A DNA stretch of 64,000 bases, from assembly GCA_964579725.1 (NCBI GenBank), contig CAZOHG010000004.1, positions 1 to 64,000 on the forward strand, in the 5' to 3' direction. Numbering within the stretch: the stretch's first letter is position 1; every line of letters begins with the position of its first letter. Origin of the DNA: CAZOHG01 sp964579725 (lineage in GTDB: Bacteria; Zhuqueibacterota; JdFR-76; BMS3Abin05). Shown here one piece after another: positions 42,475 to 51,517 of the stretch. Under the pieces are notes generated by a model, which did no database searches, was not told where the DNA came from, and saw nothing but the letters and a program-made list of their open reading frames with translations. Position numbers and translations under genes: made by a program.

Positions 42475-44716
42475 CCGCTGCCGGCAATTTGGGGTGCTTT
42501 TCTGGATTTTCCTCTGGATTTTTTCCGGAACGGTTTCGGCGAAAGAATTGCCGCGGAAAATCTTAGCTCTGTACAAAGCAAGTGAGAAACGCTCGTCGGA
42601 GGTTAATGAAATCTACCAGTTGGCACAGCTCCCTCTGAACAATTTGGGGCTTGTGGTGCGGTACGCCAACGCGGAGGCGCCGCTCCCGCCGCCGGATTCC
42701 CTGCGGCACTACCGCGGAATTTTAACCTGGTTTATTTCCGGCGAAATGCGAAACGCCCACCGCTACCGCCGGTGGCTGCAAAATATTTTGCAGAGCACCG
42801 ATCTTCGTGTGGTCATTTTGGGACACTTCGGTGCCTACCGCGAATTTCACCGGGACGTTTCGGCAGCCGATTTGCGCGAGACGCAACAAATTTTCTCCCT
42901 TTTGGGATTACAGTCGCGCCTGCAAAGCTGGGACGGCAAAGGCGTGACCATTGTGAGCAAAAACCCAAAATTTTTCGATTACGAGACGCCGCTGCGCGCG
43001 GACCAAATCGGTTATTTCTACGACATGCGCTCCGCCTCGCCCCAAAACCGGGTTTTGCTCCGATTAAAAAGGGGCAACACGACCGATGATGCCGCCGTGC
43101 TTTTTCCGCGAGGAGGCTTCGTTCAAAACGGGGCCATTTACAAACTACATGAGGCTTCCGGACGAAGCCAGTTTTACTTAAACCCCTTTGCTTTTTTTGA
43201 CCGGGCTTTCGCCTTGCACACGCTTCCCGTGGTCGATTTGAACACACTGGGCGGCAAACGAATGGCTTTCATTCACCTCGACGGCGACGGGTTCAGCATT
43301 ATTTCCAAAATCGACCGCTGGCACACTTGTGCGGCGCTTTTCAAAAACTGGGTACTTGACAAATACGATTTGCCCATGTCCATTTCGATTATTGAGGGAG
43401 AAATCAACCCGAAAATGTTGGGAAATCCAACGCGCGTGAAACTGGCACGGAAAATTTTCGCCCTTCCCAATGTGGAGGCGGCCAGTCACGGCCTGGCGCA
43501 CCCCTTCGATTGGCGCACAGGAAAAGTGGAATTGGACTCCATTCCTCACTACCACTTTGACCCCGAAATGGAAATTGCCCACTCTTTGCACTACATTAAT
43601 CGAGCCTTGCTGCCGCCGGGTAAATTCACGCGCCTCTTCTTTTGGACAGGCATGTGCGACCCCACAGCCGACCAAATCGCCATTGCCCGAAAAAACGGTT
43701 TTCTTCAAATCAACGGCGGCGGCGGACGATTGGACGCCAGGTACCCTTCCATTAGCGATTTTTACCCGCCCTACGCTCAGGTGGGTACCGAAATTCGCTT
43801 CAATGCCCGCGCCAGCAACGAGTACGAATTTACCAATCTCTGGCAGCCCCCTCACGACGGGTTTAAACACCTGATTGAAACCTTGAAATTTTCTGAAAAG
43901 GGCTTCCGACGCGTACCCGCCGACATTTATTTCCACTACTACAGCATGGAAGTCAAAGAGAGCTGGGGAGCGCTGCGGGATGTTCTTAACTTTGCGCGCC
44001 ACCAGGACTGGAATTTCGTCCGCACCTCCCAGTACGTGGAAATGGCACAGGATTTCCTGACCACGCAAATCGATTCCGTAGGTAAGGGGCGTTTTTGCGT
44101 CCACACCAGGGGACATTCCCGAACCATTCGCTTTCGCAATGAGCGGCATGGGGTCGATCTGACTCAATCGGTGCATCTTTTAGGCTTTTCCCGTGAAAAC
44201 AAGGATTTGCTTGTTTTTTTGGACGGTTCACCCGAACATTGCATTGTTCTGGGGAAAGGCGCTTCATTTTCCCCCTTTTTTTCGGAATTTAACCGTCCCG
44301 TTGACTCGCTGAAAACCCGCGGGGCGCAGCTCGAAATTTGGGCCGACGGCTACGGGCGGTTTGTCGCCACGCTCCAGGGGCTTCCCCCCAAAAAGGCTTT
44401 TACCCTCTCGTGTGCCACCGGGCTGTCGGCTCACGAGTACCGAAATCCCGGTCAAATCAATTGGAAAGAAAAAAAGGCGCAGCAAAAGGTCGTAAAACAA
44501 ATCGGTCGCAGCACCGCCTCGGGGGCGCTAACGATTCGTCTTTTCTTAAAAAATCGTTCCTTTCTGGAGATTCGCCCTGCTCCGAATCGGGCGGTTTGGA
44601 CGGCAAAAATCAGATTTTGGATTCTTGGCACACTGATTCTGGGGCTCTCGGTTTTTCAAATTGCTCGGTGGCAAAAAGAAAAACCGCCCCAAAATGACGG
44701 GAATAAAACGGCGTAA
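42458..44716 (+). CDS. pelA: PelA deacetylase-type protein (polysaccharide deacetylase, membrane-anchored)
   Basis: The 752-residue protein has a signal peptide (FGVLFWIFLWIFSGTVSAKE), an N-terminal domain like the reductase-like middle part of PelA, and a NodB-like deacetylase domain. The metal and catalytic residues are visible as Asp275 and Asp277 (FIHLDGDGFS) and His344/His348 (SHGLAHPFDW). A C-terminal membrane helix (FWILGTLILGLSVFQIA) is present. It would remove acetyl groups from the Pel polymer during export. The hydrolase part of PelA is encoded separately four genes upstream. GGAG precedes the ATG at 42458, inside the end of pelE. Confidence 0.87.
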   Translation: MSRFPDRCRQFGVLFWIFLWIFSGTVSAKELPRKILALYKASEKRSSEVNEIYQLAQLPLNNLGLVVRYANAEAPLPPPDSLRHYRGILTWFISGEMRNAHRYRRWLQNILQSTDLRVVILGHFGAYREFHRDVSAADLRETQQIFSLLGLQSRLQSWDGKGVTIVSKNPKFFDYETPLRADQIGYFYDMRSASPQNRVLLRLKRGNTTDDAAVLFPRGGFVQNGAIYKLHEASGRSQFYLNPFAFFDRAFALHTLPVVDLNTLGGKRMAFIHLDGDGFSIISKIDRWHTCAALFKNWVLDKYDLPMSISIIEGEINPKMLGNPTRVKLARKIFALPNVEAASHGLAHPFDWRTGKVELDSIPHYHFDPEMEIAHSLHYINRALLPPGKFTRLFFWTGMCDPTADQIAIARKNGFLQINGGGGRLDARYPSISDFYPPYAQVGTEIRFNARASNEYEFTNLWQPPHDGFKHLIETLKFSEKGFRRVPADIYFHYYSMEVKESWGALRDVLNFARHQDWNFVRTSQYVEMAQDFLTTQIDSVGKGRFCVHTRGHSRTIRFRNERHGVDLTQSVHLLGFSRENKDLLVFLDGSPEHCIVLGKGASFSPFFSEFNRPVDSLKTRGAQLEIWADGYGRFVATLQGLPPKKAFTLSCATGLSAHEYRNPGQINWKEKKAQQKVVKQIGRSTASGALTIRLFLKNRSFLEIRPAPNRAVWTAKIRFWILGTLILGLSVFQIARWQKEKPPQNDGNKTA

Positions 44717-44730
44717 GCTTGAAAGGAAAA

Positions 44731-46167
44731 GTGCTTTTGAAAAAAACCCAAAAAAAACGGATTTGTATGATTGTGGAAGGGGCGTACCCGTACATTGTGG
44801 GCGGCGTGTCTGTTTGGGTGCACCAGTTAATCTCCAACCTGCCGGAGTTCGAGTTTTTGCTCTGGACGATCGTTCCGCAAAAAGGTGAGCGCCTCAAATT
44901 CAAGTTGCCCCCCAATGTGGTGGATTTAATTGAGATTCCGCTTTCCGAAAAGCTGAAACCGGGGACGCGGAAACGACGTGTACACAAACAGTGGGAAGAA
45001 ATCATTCGGTTTCACACCGAAATGGAAGAAGGTCGATTCACAGATTTTCACCGGCTCTTTCGGCACTTCGACCCCGACAACCCCAATTCGCTGAATCCGG
45101 AAAATTTTTTCCGCGATCTTCAGGGGTGGGAATTGCTGACGCAAAAATACACCGTGCACCACCCGATTTCACCTTTCATTAAATATTACTGGGCCTGGCG
45201 CGCGGCGCACATTCCTATTTTCCAAATGATGCAAACCACCATTCCCAATGCCGACGTCTACCACGCGGTTTCAACCGGTTACGCGGGACTTTTAGGCAGT
45301 CTGGCAAAAGTAAAAAAACAGCGCCCTTTTCTTCTGACCGAACACGGCATTTACGCCAAAGAGCGGGAAATTGAAATTAACCAGTCGGAAATGTACATCG
45401 GCTACCAGAAAAAAATGTGGCGTAACAACTTCTACTCGCTGGCGCGTCTGGCCTACGCCCACGCCGACAAAATTATTGCCCTTTTCCGAAAAAACCGGGC
45501 CATTCAAATTGAAATCGGGGCACCTCCCGAACGAACGGAAGTGATTCCTAACGGAATTAAAATCGCCAGTTTTGCTGCGATTCAGCCCAGGCCGCACAAA
45601 TTATTTAATGTGGGATTCGTAGGCAGAATGGTGGCCATTAAAGACGTGAAAAATTTTATCCTGGCAGCGCGTATTGTGAAAGACCAAATTGCGAACGCCC
45701 ATTTTTACCTGATCGGCCCGCAGGACGAGCAGGCGGAATATTTTCAGGAATTGCTGGTTTTGGTGCAAAATCTGGGACTCAAAAATGCGGTTACTTTTAC
45801 CGGGAAAGTAGATGTGAAAAAATACTTCCCCATTTTGGACGTTTTGTGCCTGACCAGCATTAAAGAAGCCCAGCCGCTGGCCATTATTGAGGCCATGGCC
45901 GCTGGAGTGCCGGTGGTGGCCACAAATGTGGGCGATGTGGCGGATATTTTGCAGTCGGACGGCATTGTGGTGCCGCCCAAAAATCCTCAACAAATTGCCC
46001 GCGGTGTGGTGCAATTTGCCCGGGACGAGACCTTTCGTCAGCAGTGCATTGCCAACGCGCGTCAGCGGGCTGTTCGGGAGTACGATCTGGACACCCTTAT
46101 TCGCCGGTACGGCGACATGTACCGCCGCTACGCCGAAGGAGCTACTCCTTCGAGACAGGCTATTTAG
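44731..46167 (+). CDS. pelF: PelF: cytosolic glycosyltransferase (GT4)
   Basis: A GT-B glycosyltransferase of 478 residues from the GTG at 44731. It has the PelF-type N-terminus MIVEGAYPYIVGGVSVWVHQLI, the donor-site segment VGFVGRMVAIKDVKNFI and the EX7E region IKEAQPLAIIEAMAAGVPVVATNVGDVADIL. PelF uses a UDP-sugar (UDP-GlcNAc or UDP-GalNAc in studied cases) to build the Pel chain. Start choice is uncertain: TTG 44719, GTG 44731 and TTG 44737 are all in frame, and AAAGGA at 44722 best serves the latter two. Confidence 0.92.
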   Translation: MLLKKTQKKRICMIVEGAYPYIVGGVSVWVHQLISNLPEFEFLLWTIVPQKGERLKFKLPPNVVDLIEIPLSEKLKPGTRKRRVHKQWEEIIRFHTEMEEGRFTDFHRLFRHFDPDNPNSLNPENFFRDLQGWELLTQKYTVHHPISPFIKYYWAWRAAHIPIFQMMQTTIPNADVYHAVSTGYAGLLGSLAKVKKQRPFLLTEHGIYAKEREIEINQSEMYIGYQKKMWRNNFYSLARLAYAHADKIIALFRKNRAIQIEIGAPPERTEVIPNGIKIASFAAIQPRPHKLFNVGFVGRMVAIKDVKNFILAARIVKDQIANAHFYLIGPQDEQAEYFQELLVLVQNLGLKNAVTFTGKVDVKKYFPILDVLCLTSIKEAQPLAIIEAMAAGVPVVATNVGDVADILQSDGIVVPPKNPQQIARGVVQFARDETFRQQCIANARQRAVREYDLDTLIRRYGDMYRRYAEGATPSRQAI

Positions 46168-46344
46168 CCGAAACATGCGTGTTTGGAAATGTTTCGTTTG
46201 GAAAAACAAATTTGGGCTCAGTGACGTAACACGGGGCATTTTGAAAGGGTTGCCCGAAAAGGAAAAAAACGTCGGGAAGCAAAAGGGCAGGCGCCCTAAA
46301 TCGGAAATCGACCTTCAACAAACGAAGAGAAGAGAATTTGTCAC

Positions 46345-47841
46345 ATGGCAGGGATTGGATTTGAATTACAAAAATTAGTGCGAAAAGGAACACTGTCGTC
46401 CACGATTCAGGCCTTTTTGTACGGGTCGATTCTAAGCTCGGGGCCGGTCATTCTTACTATTCTGACCGTGGGAATCATCGCCTGGCTCAGTTACGGCATT
46501 TTTCACATCGGGGCGATTAACATTTTCACGGTCACCATTGTGTACACCTTTGCCTTCTCCCTCATTCTGACGGGCGCTCCGCAAATTGTCTTCACACGCT
46601 ACGTGGCGGACCAAGAATTCGCCAAACGGCCGGAACAAATTTACCCGGGGTTGTTGACGTCACTTGCTCTGGTCAGTGCTTTGGCTTTGCTAACGGCTGT
46701 TCCCTTCTATTTGATTCTGAAAGTAACCGCCCCCGTGGGGAACGTCCTTTTGTACAAAATAATTGCCGTCCTCACATTTTGGGGCGTGTCACTGGTCTGG
46801 CAACTAATGGGTTTTATTAGTACGTCCAAAGAGTACCAGAAAATCGTGTGGAGTTACCTGGCCGGCACCATTGTGAGTCTTGTCTTGGCCTATTTTTTGG
46901 TTCCGAAAATTGCTGTGGCAGGCGGTTTGGCGGGATTCTGTGCAGGGCAGTGGTTGATTGCCGCCCTGATTTTTCACATTACCACCCGGCATCTTCCGAA
47001 AAAGAGCCGCTGGGCCAAAGAGTATTTCGGTTATTTTCGGCGCTACCCACGAATTGCGCTGGTAGGACTCTTCTACAACATCGGTATTTGGATCGACAAA
47101 TTCGTTTTTTGGGAACATTTTCGTCAGGCTCAGGGGGCCTCGTTGTTTTTTACCTTTAACTTTTACGACGTACCCAATTTTCTGGCCTTTTTAACCATTA
47201 TTCCGGCTCTGGCTTATTTTCTAATCCTGACGGAAACCAATTTTTACAAAGACTACTCCGGATTTATTGACGACGTTTTGAGTCAGCCTTTGCTGCTCAT
47301 CGAGAGAAAAAAGGAAGACATGATTGCCACGCTGAAGGAGGGAATGAAAGGGATGGTACGCCTTCAGGGCATTGTGACGCTTCTGCTGATTGTTTTTGCG
47401 CAGCCCTTTTTGGTTTTCATTCATTACCACGGGGTGTCGATCTGGCTTTTTCGAATCATGCTCATTGGCGTCTTTTTTCACGTGGTCAACCTGAATATAA
47501 ACATAATTTTCCTGTACTACGAAATGCGGGCAAAGGCCCTTCACATGACGCTCCTTTTTGCAGGACTTAACTTTGTCCTGACGGTGCTTTCGATTCACCT
47601 GGGCACCCCCTTTTACGGAATCGGATTCCTGTTGGCAACGGGAATAACGACCGCTATTTCCTGGCCGCTGCTCATTCAATCGGTACGCAAAATCGACTTT
47701 TTGATTTTTGCCTCTCAGCCTCTGGATGCCGTTGTCAAGACCGAGAAGAAAAATTTGTGGCAAAAACTGAAGGAACGCATTTCGGGGGTACGCAATCGCT
47801 TAAACGGAAAAGACAAAATTTACCCGGAATTCATTGAGTAG
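46345..47841 (+). CDS. pelG: PelG: multi-pass inner-membrane Pel exporter component
   Basis: The 498-residue protein begins MAGIGFELQKLVRKGTLSS, the conserved PelG start, and has about twelve membrane segments of a MATE/MVF-like transporter. With PelF, PelD and PelE it forms the inner-membrane synthase complex. A gap of 177 bases separates it from pelF, the largest inside the operon, with only a weak GAAGAGAAG site before the ATG. The C-terminal tail is charged (KTEKKNLWQKLKERISG). It is followed after 7 bases by the porin-like gene. Confidence 0.92.
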   Translation: MAGIGFELQKLVRKGTLSSTIQAFLYGSILSSGPVILTILTVGIIAWLSYGIFHIGAINIFTVTIVYTFAFSLILTGAPQIVFTRYVADQEFAKRPEQIYPGLLTSLALVSALALLTAVPFYLILKVTAPVGNVLLYKIIAVLTFWGVSLVWQLMGFISTSKEYQKIVWSYLAGTIVSLVLAYFLVPKIAVAGGLAGFCAGQWLIAALIFHITTRHLPKKSRWAKEYFGYFRRYPRIALVGLFYNIGIWIDKFVFWEHFRQAQGASLFFTFNFYDVPNFLAFLTIIPALAYFLILTETNFYKDYSGFIDDVLSQPLLLIERKKEDMIATLKEGMKGMVRLQGIVTLLLIVFAQPFLVFIHYHGVSIWLFRIMLIGVFFHVVNLNINIIFLYYEMRAKALHMTLLFAGLNFVLTVLSIHLGTPFYGIGFLLATGITTAISWPLLIQSVRKIDFLIFASQPLDAVVKTEKKNLWQKLKERISGVRNRLNGKDKIYPEFIE

Positions 47842-47848
47842 GGACAAA

Positions 47849-49651
47849 ATGAGTGGAAAAACGTACATTTTCTGGTTTTTCTTTTTGGGAATGAGTCTTG
47901 CCCTGCCTCGCCCGGAGGCCCGGGCTCAGAGCAGCCGTTCCATTTTACAATGGGTTCGTGCCGGGAAAATTCACCAGGCGAAAATCCTGTACAAAAAGGA
48001 GGCCGCTTCGCACCCGTTTTCAGAAAACCAAATTCTGGCACTGAGCGATTCGTTAGAAGCCCTGAACCAGGTTCCGCTTGCGCTGGATTTCCTCGACCTG
48101 TGGCGGGCTCGCCACGCCATTTCCAGAAAGGTTGAGGAACGATTTGCCGACCTTGCCCTGGAAGCCAACCAGCTCAAGCGAGCCATTGCGGCTTACAAAA
48201 AACTCACCCAAAAATACCCTAAAATTCGCGCCTACTGGTTGCAGCTGGCAAAGGTGGCTCTGTGGGATGAGAATCAATCCCTTGCCCTTAAAGCGTACCA
48301 AAAGGCGGTGGCGCTAAATCCCAAAGACGTTCAAACCCTGCGACAATTGGCCAAACTTTATTCCTGGACGAATCAAGACGAAAAAGCCTACCAAATTCAG
48401 TCCCTTATTCTTCGCTACGATCCGAGTGACGTGGCGCTCTGGAAAGAACACGGCATTCAGGCGCGCTGGCTGGGAAAAAATCAAGAAGCCATTGAAGCGT
48501 TCAAGAATGTACTTCTCCGAAATCCGAAGGATGCCGAAGCCTTCTTTCTGCTTGGCGAAACCTATTTGTGGACGGATCAACAGGACAAAGCACGGCTTTG
48601 TTTTAAAGAAACGTTGAAATTGAATCCAAATAACTTAAAGGCGCGTTTTTACTGGGCACAAATTCGGCAGTGGGAGCCCTTCGGCTGGTGGGAAGCACGG
48701 GAAAATTACCGGCTCATTTTAAAATCGGATCCGCAAAACAAACAGGTTCGCAAATACCTAACCATGATTCGGAAAAATTACGGGCCGCTGCTCGGCACCA
48801 CGGCTCAATACATTCACGATTCCAATGATTTGAGGCGAACGGACATTCGGGTCCACGGGGAAAGATTTTTTTCCGCCCGGTGGCAGATTCGCGCCGACGG
48901 CCTGTTGAATCGCCTGGAAGAAAACAAACCCACCGGGCATTTCGTTGCCGCAGGGCAGGGAGCCGAGTTGGGGGTCCTCTGGAACGTCCGCCAGGGCACA
49001 CGCTTCATTGGAACGGGGGGGTGGATTCAGTACGCGGTGAGGCAAGGTTTCCCGCTGGCTAAACTTCAGTGGCAGCAGCGGGTGTTTGAGCGCCCTCACT
49101 GGCCCGGCCAGTTGTACACCAGCCTCTCTTTGATTCGCGACCAGGTGTTGGACGGTGTTCTGGCTGTCAAAAATCGAGATAGGGCCAACCGCGGAAAATG
49201 GTCTCTTTACTGGCAACCCGATTCTGCTTTTCACGCCGGTTCCGATTTTCAGCACAGTTGGTATTCCGACGGAAACGAGAAAACGCAGCTCTACGTGACG
49301 GCAGAATGGCATTTTTTTACCGTTTCGCCCGTTGATTTCTTTTTGACCGGTTTATTCGCCTACGAAAATATGAAAAAGATTTACCCCAATGCGATGCCCT
49401 ACTGGACACCGCACAATTTCCGCACGTACTCCGCCGGGCCTGCGCTGAAATGGCAGCCCCTTTCCACCCTTTGGCTCCGAACCGATTTCGCGTTTACGCG
49501 CCAAACCGGCAACGGACTGGCGTTCAACTACAAACTGTGGCTGGACTGGCGGCCTAACCCGTTCGGTACCGGGTACGTCCTGTTTCAAAGCTACGGCTCC
49601 AAATACTACTCCTACAAAATGGCGCGTCTGGGATTTTCCTACCGTTTTTGA
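47849..49651 (+). CDS. pelB: PelB-like outer-membrane protein: TPR superhelix plus beta-barrel
   Basis: The 600-residue protein has a signal peptide (IFWFFFLGMSLALPRPEARAQ). TPRs follow to about residue 290 (NPKDVQTLRQLAKLYSWTNQDEKAYQIQSLILRYDPSD and others). The C-terminal half alternates hydrophobic and polar residues and ends in RLGFSYRF, the aromatic end of an outer-membrane barrel. This is the PelB/BcsC/AlgK-AlgE type of export module, though about half the length of Pseudomonas PelB because it has fewer TPRs. AGGGA precedes the ATG at 47849. No PelC-like lipoprotein is seen. Confidence 0.8.
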   Translation: MSGKTYIFWFFFLGMSLALPRPEARAQSSRSILQWVRAGKIHQAKILYKKEAASHPFSENQILALSDSLEALNQVPLALDFLDLWRARHAISRKVEERFADLALEANQLKRAIAAYKKLTQKYPKIRAYWLQLAKVALWDENQSLALKAYQKAVALNPKDVQTLRQLAKLYSWTNQDEKAYQIQSLILRYDPSDVALWKEHGIQARWLGKNQEAIEAFKNVLLRNPKDAEAFFLLGETYLWTDQQDKARLCFKETLKLNPNNLKARFYWAQIRQWEPFGWWEARENYRLILKSDPQNKQVRKYLTMIRKNYGPLLGTTAQYIHDSNDLRRTDIRVHGERFFSARWQIRADGLLNRLEENKPTGHFVAAGQGAELGVLWNVRQGTRFIGTGGWIQYAVRQGFPLAKLQWQQRVFERPHWPGQLYTSLSLIRDQVLDGVLAVKNRDRANRGKWSLYWQPDSAFHAGSDFQHSWYSDGNEKTQLYVTAEWHFFTVSPVDFFLTGLFAYENMKKIYPNAMPYWTPHNFRTYSAGPALKWQPLSTLWLRTDFAFTRQTGNGLAFNYKLWLDWRPNPFGTGYVLFQSYGSKYYSYKMARLGFSYRF

Positions 49652-49721
49652 GATTTTTCCGGTTGACAAAAATTGGGAATTGAATGGGAGGAAGAATTCT
49701 TAAATTTTTTTAAAAAATCTC

Positions 49722-49750
49722 TTGATTTTAATTTTCAAGCGCCCTAATTT
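49722..49750 (+). promoter_or_regulatory. Predicted promoter of the symporter gene
   Basis: TTGATT (49722-49727), a 17-base spacer and TAATTT (49745-49750). Confidence 0.55.
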
Positions 49751-49776
49751 GAGTACATTAATTTTCTCACAAAAAC

Positions 49777-49802
49777 CCCCAGCCTACTTAAATAGGCTGG
49801 GG
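49777..49802. promoter_or_regulatory. Perfect 10-bp stem-loop in the symporter leader
   Basis: CCCCAGCCTA pairs perfectly with TAGGCTGGGG across CTTAAA. It lies between the predicted promoter and the ATG at 49829. No T-tract follows on the plus strand, so it is not a simple terminator in that direction. It could be a leader control element or a terminator remnant of the Pel operon. Confidence 0.5.
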
Positions 49803-49828
49803 CGAAATCGTTTGCAAAAGGCATTTTC

Positions 49829-51475
49829 ATGACCTGGATGGACTGGACATTAATCGTCGTTTTTTTAGCGGGCATTTTTTACGCCGGAGGCTATTTCTAC
49901 AAATGGGTCGGCACACCGGACGATTTTTACGTGGCCGGGCGCCAAATCACCCCGTTCCTTTTGGCAGCCACCATTACCGCCACCAATGTCAACTTGTACA
50001 GTTTCGTCGGACAGGCCGGAGTTGCCTACAAACACGGGATTTCTATTCTCTGGCAAACCTGGACGGGCAACATGGCTTTGGTCTTCTCGGGACTTTTTGT
50101 GATTCCAATTTTGCGGCGTTTAAAGGTTCGAACGGTGCCCGAATTTCTCGAGCTGCGGTACAACAAGGCCGTGCGCTCTTTGGTGGGCATCCTCTGGATT
50201 TTTCGCCTGGCATTCTGGTTGGGGGTGGTTTTGTACACAGCGGTCGTGGCGGCACAAGCCATTACGGGGATTCAATCTTTTACGCTGTGGGTCGTTGTTT
50301 TTTCGGTAATTGCTGTTGCCTACACCTCTCTGGGCGGCATGTGGTCCGTTGCACTGACAGACGCCCTACAATTTATTCTCATGCTTTTGGGTGCGTTGAT
50401 TTTGCTTCCTCTTGCGATGAAAGCCGTCGGCTGGATGCCAGGCCTTTTGGCTCAAACGCCTCCGCACCACCTCGATTTGGTGGTGAAAGAGGGTCCTTAC
50501 AATTGGCAGTTCATGCTGGCCATTTTTATTTTGGGGATTGAGTGGGCCTCAGTGGATCAAGGGCTCATGCAGCGAGCCTTCGGGGCTCAAGACACCCGAA
50601 CCGTGGCAAAAGGGCTTGTTCTGGCCGGTATTATTACCACTCCTTTTGCCCTTTTGTGGAACCTGCCCGGCTTGGCCGCAACGGTACTTTACCCCCATCT
50701 TTCCAATGCGGATTCGGCCGTTCCCACCATGATTCACGGACTCCTGCCCCCTATTGTGCTGGGGATTGTGGTGTGCGGACTCCTGGCATCCCAAATGTCA
50801 ACCATCGATTCCAATCTAAATGGCGTTGCCACCCTTTACACCAACGACATTTACGCCAGTCTCTTTAATCGAAAATCCACCCAACGGGACATTTTACGCA
50901 CCGTCCGCTGGATGACACTTGTAACCGGATTGTTTATGATCGGCTTTTCGTATCTGGTTCCCCGTCTGGGGGGAGCGGTTTCGGCCTACCTAACGGTCAT
51001 TGCCATCATGGACATGCCTCTTTTTATTATTGCGATTTTTTATGGCCTTTTGTGGAAACGGGCGTCCAGTTGGGGGGCCATTGGCGGCTACCTGACCGGT
51101 GCTCTGGCCGGAGGATTAGCTAAATTTGCCTACGGACTGGATTTTAACAAGGCCACGTTCATTAGTGCCGGTGCGGCTCTTGTGGCCACTCCTGTTTTTA
51201 GCTGGCTCTCCAAACCTGTGGCTTCCGAGAAGATTGTACGAATCTGGAAAGCGCGTCAGATTTCCGAGGAAGAGATTGAAAAAAACGCCGTTTACCACAT
51301 CTGGCCGAAGAGTGTTGGTGGGAAAATGAGCCTTTTGGTTCTAGCCGCAGGATTGGAGTTCTTTCTTGCGGGCGCTCTAATGGGAAGCCGAGCTTTGCCG
51401 GCGGCCAGTTTGGTAGCTGTTTCCGGAATGCTGCTTTATTTTTTAGGAGGATTGGCTCGGCTTTTCTTTGATTAA
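49829..51475 (+). CDS. Sodium:solute symporter (SSS family)
   Basis: The 548-residue protein has about 13 to 14 membrane segments with the SSS pattern: FYVAGRQITPFLLAATITATNVN, VRTVPEFLELRYNKAVRSLVGI, and VVCGLLASQMSTIDSNLNGVATLYTNDIY (the ASQMSTIDS sodium-site helix). It imports a sugar, acid or amino compound with sodium. Its place before an esterase-like lipoprotein and a GH38 mannosidase suggests a carbohydrate substrate, which is inference. AAAGG precedes the ATG. Confidence 0.92.
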   Translation: MTWMDWTLIVVFLAGIFYAGGYFYKWVGTPDDFYVAGRQITPFLLAATITATNVNLYSFVGQAGVAYKHGISILWQTWTGNMALVFSGLFVIPILRRLKVRTVPEFLELRYNKAVRSLVGILWIFRLAFWLGVVLYTAVVAAQAITGIQSFTLWVVVFSVIAVAYTSLGGMWSVALTDALQFILMLLGALILLPLAMKAVGWMPGLLAQTPPHHLDLVVKEGPYNWQFMLAIFILGIEWASVDQGLMQRAFGAQDTRTVAKGLVLAGIITTPFALLWNLPGLAATVLYPHLSNADSAVPTMIHGLLPPIVLGIVVCGLLASQMSTIDSNLNGVATLYTNDIYASLFNRKSTQRDILRTVRWMTLVTGLFMIGFSYLVPRLGGAVSAYLTVIAIMDMPLFIIAIFYGLLWKRASSWGAIGGYLTGALAGGLAKFAYGLDFNKATFISAGAALVATPVFSWLSKPVASEKIVRIWKARQISEEEIEKNAVYHIWPKSVGGKMSLLVLAAGLEFFLAGALMGSRALPAASLVAVSGMLLYFLGGLARLFFD

Positions 51476-51517
51476 TCCGACTTGGTTTACACAAATTAAA
51501 GGAAAACCTGAAAAATC

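Noticed and set aside
46168..46344. Small gene between pelF and pelG
   Set aside because: The open frame starts inside pelF and runs into pelG, is Lys/Arg-rich and lacks a start with a ribosome site. It is treated as intergenic.
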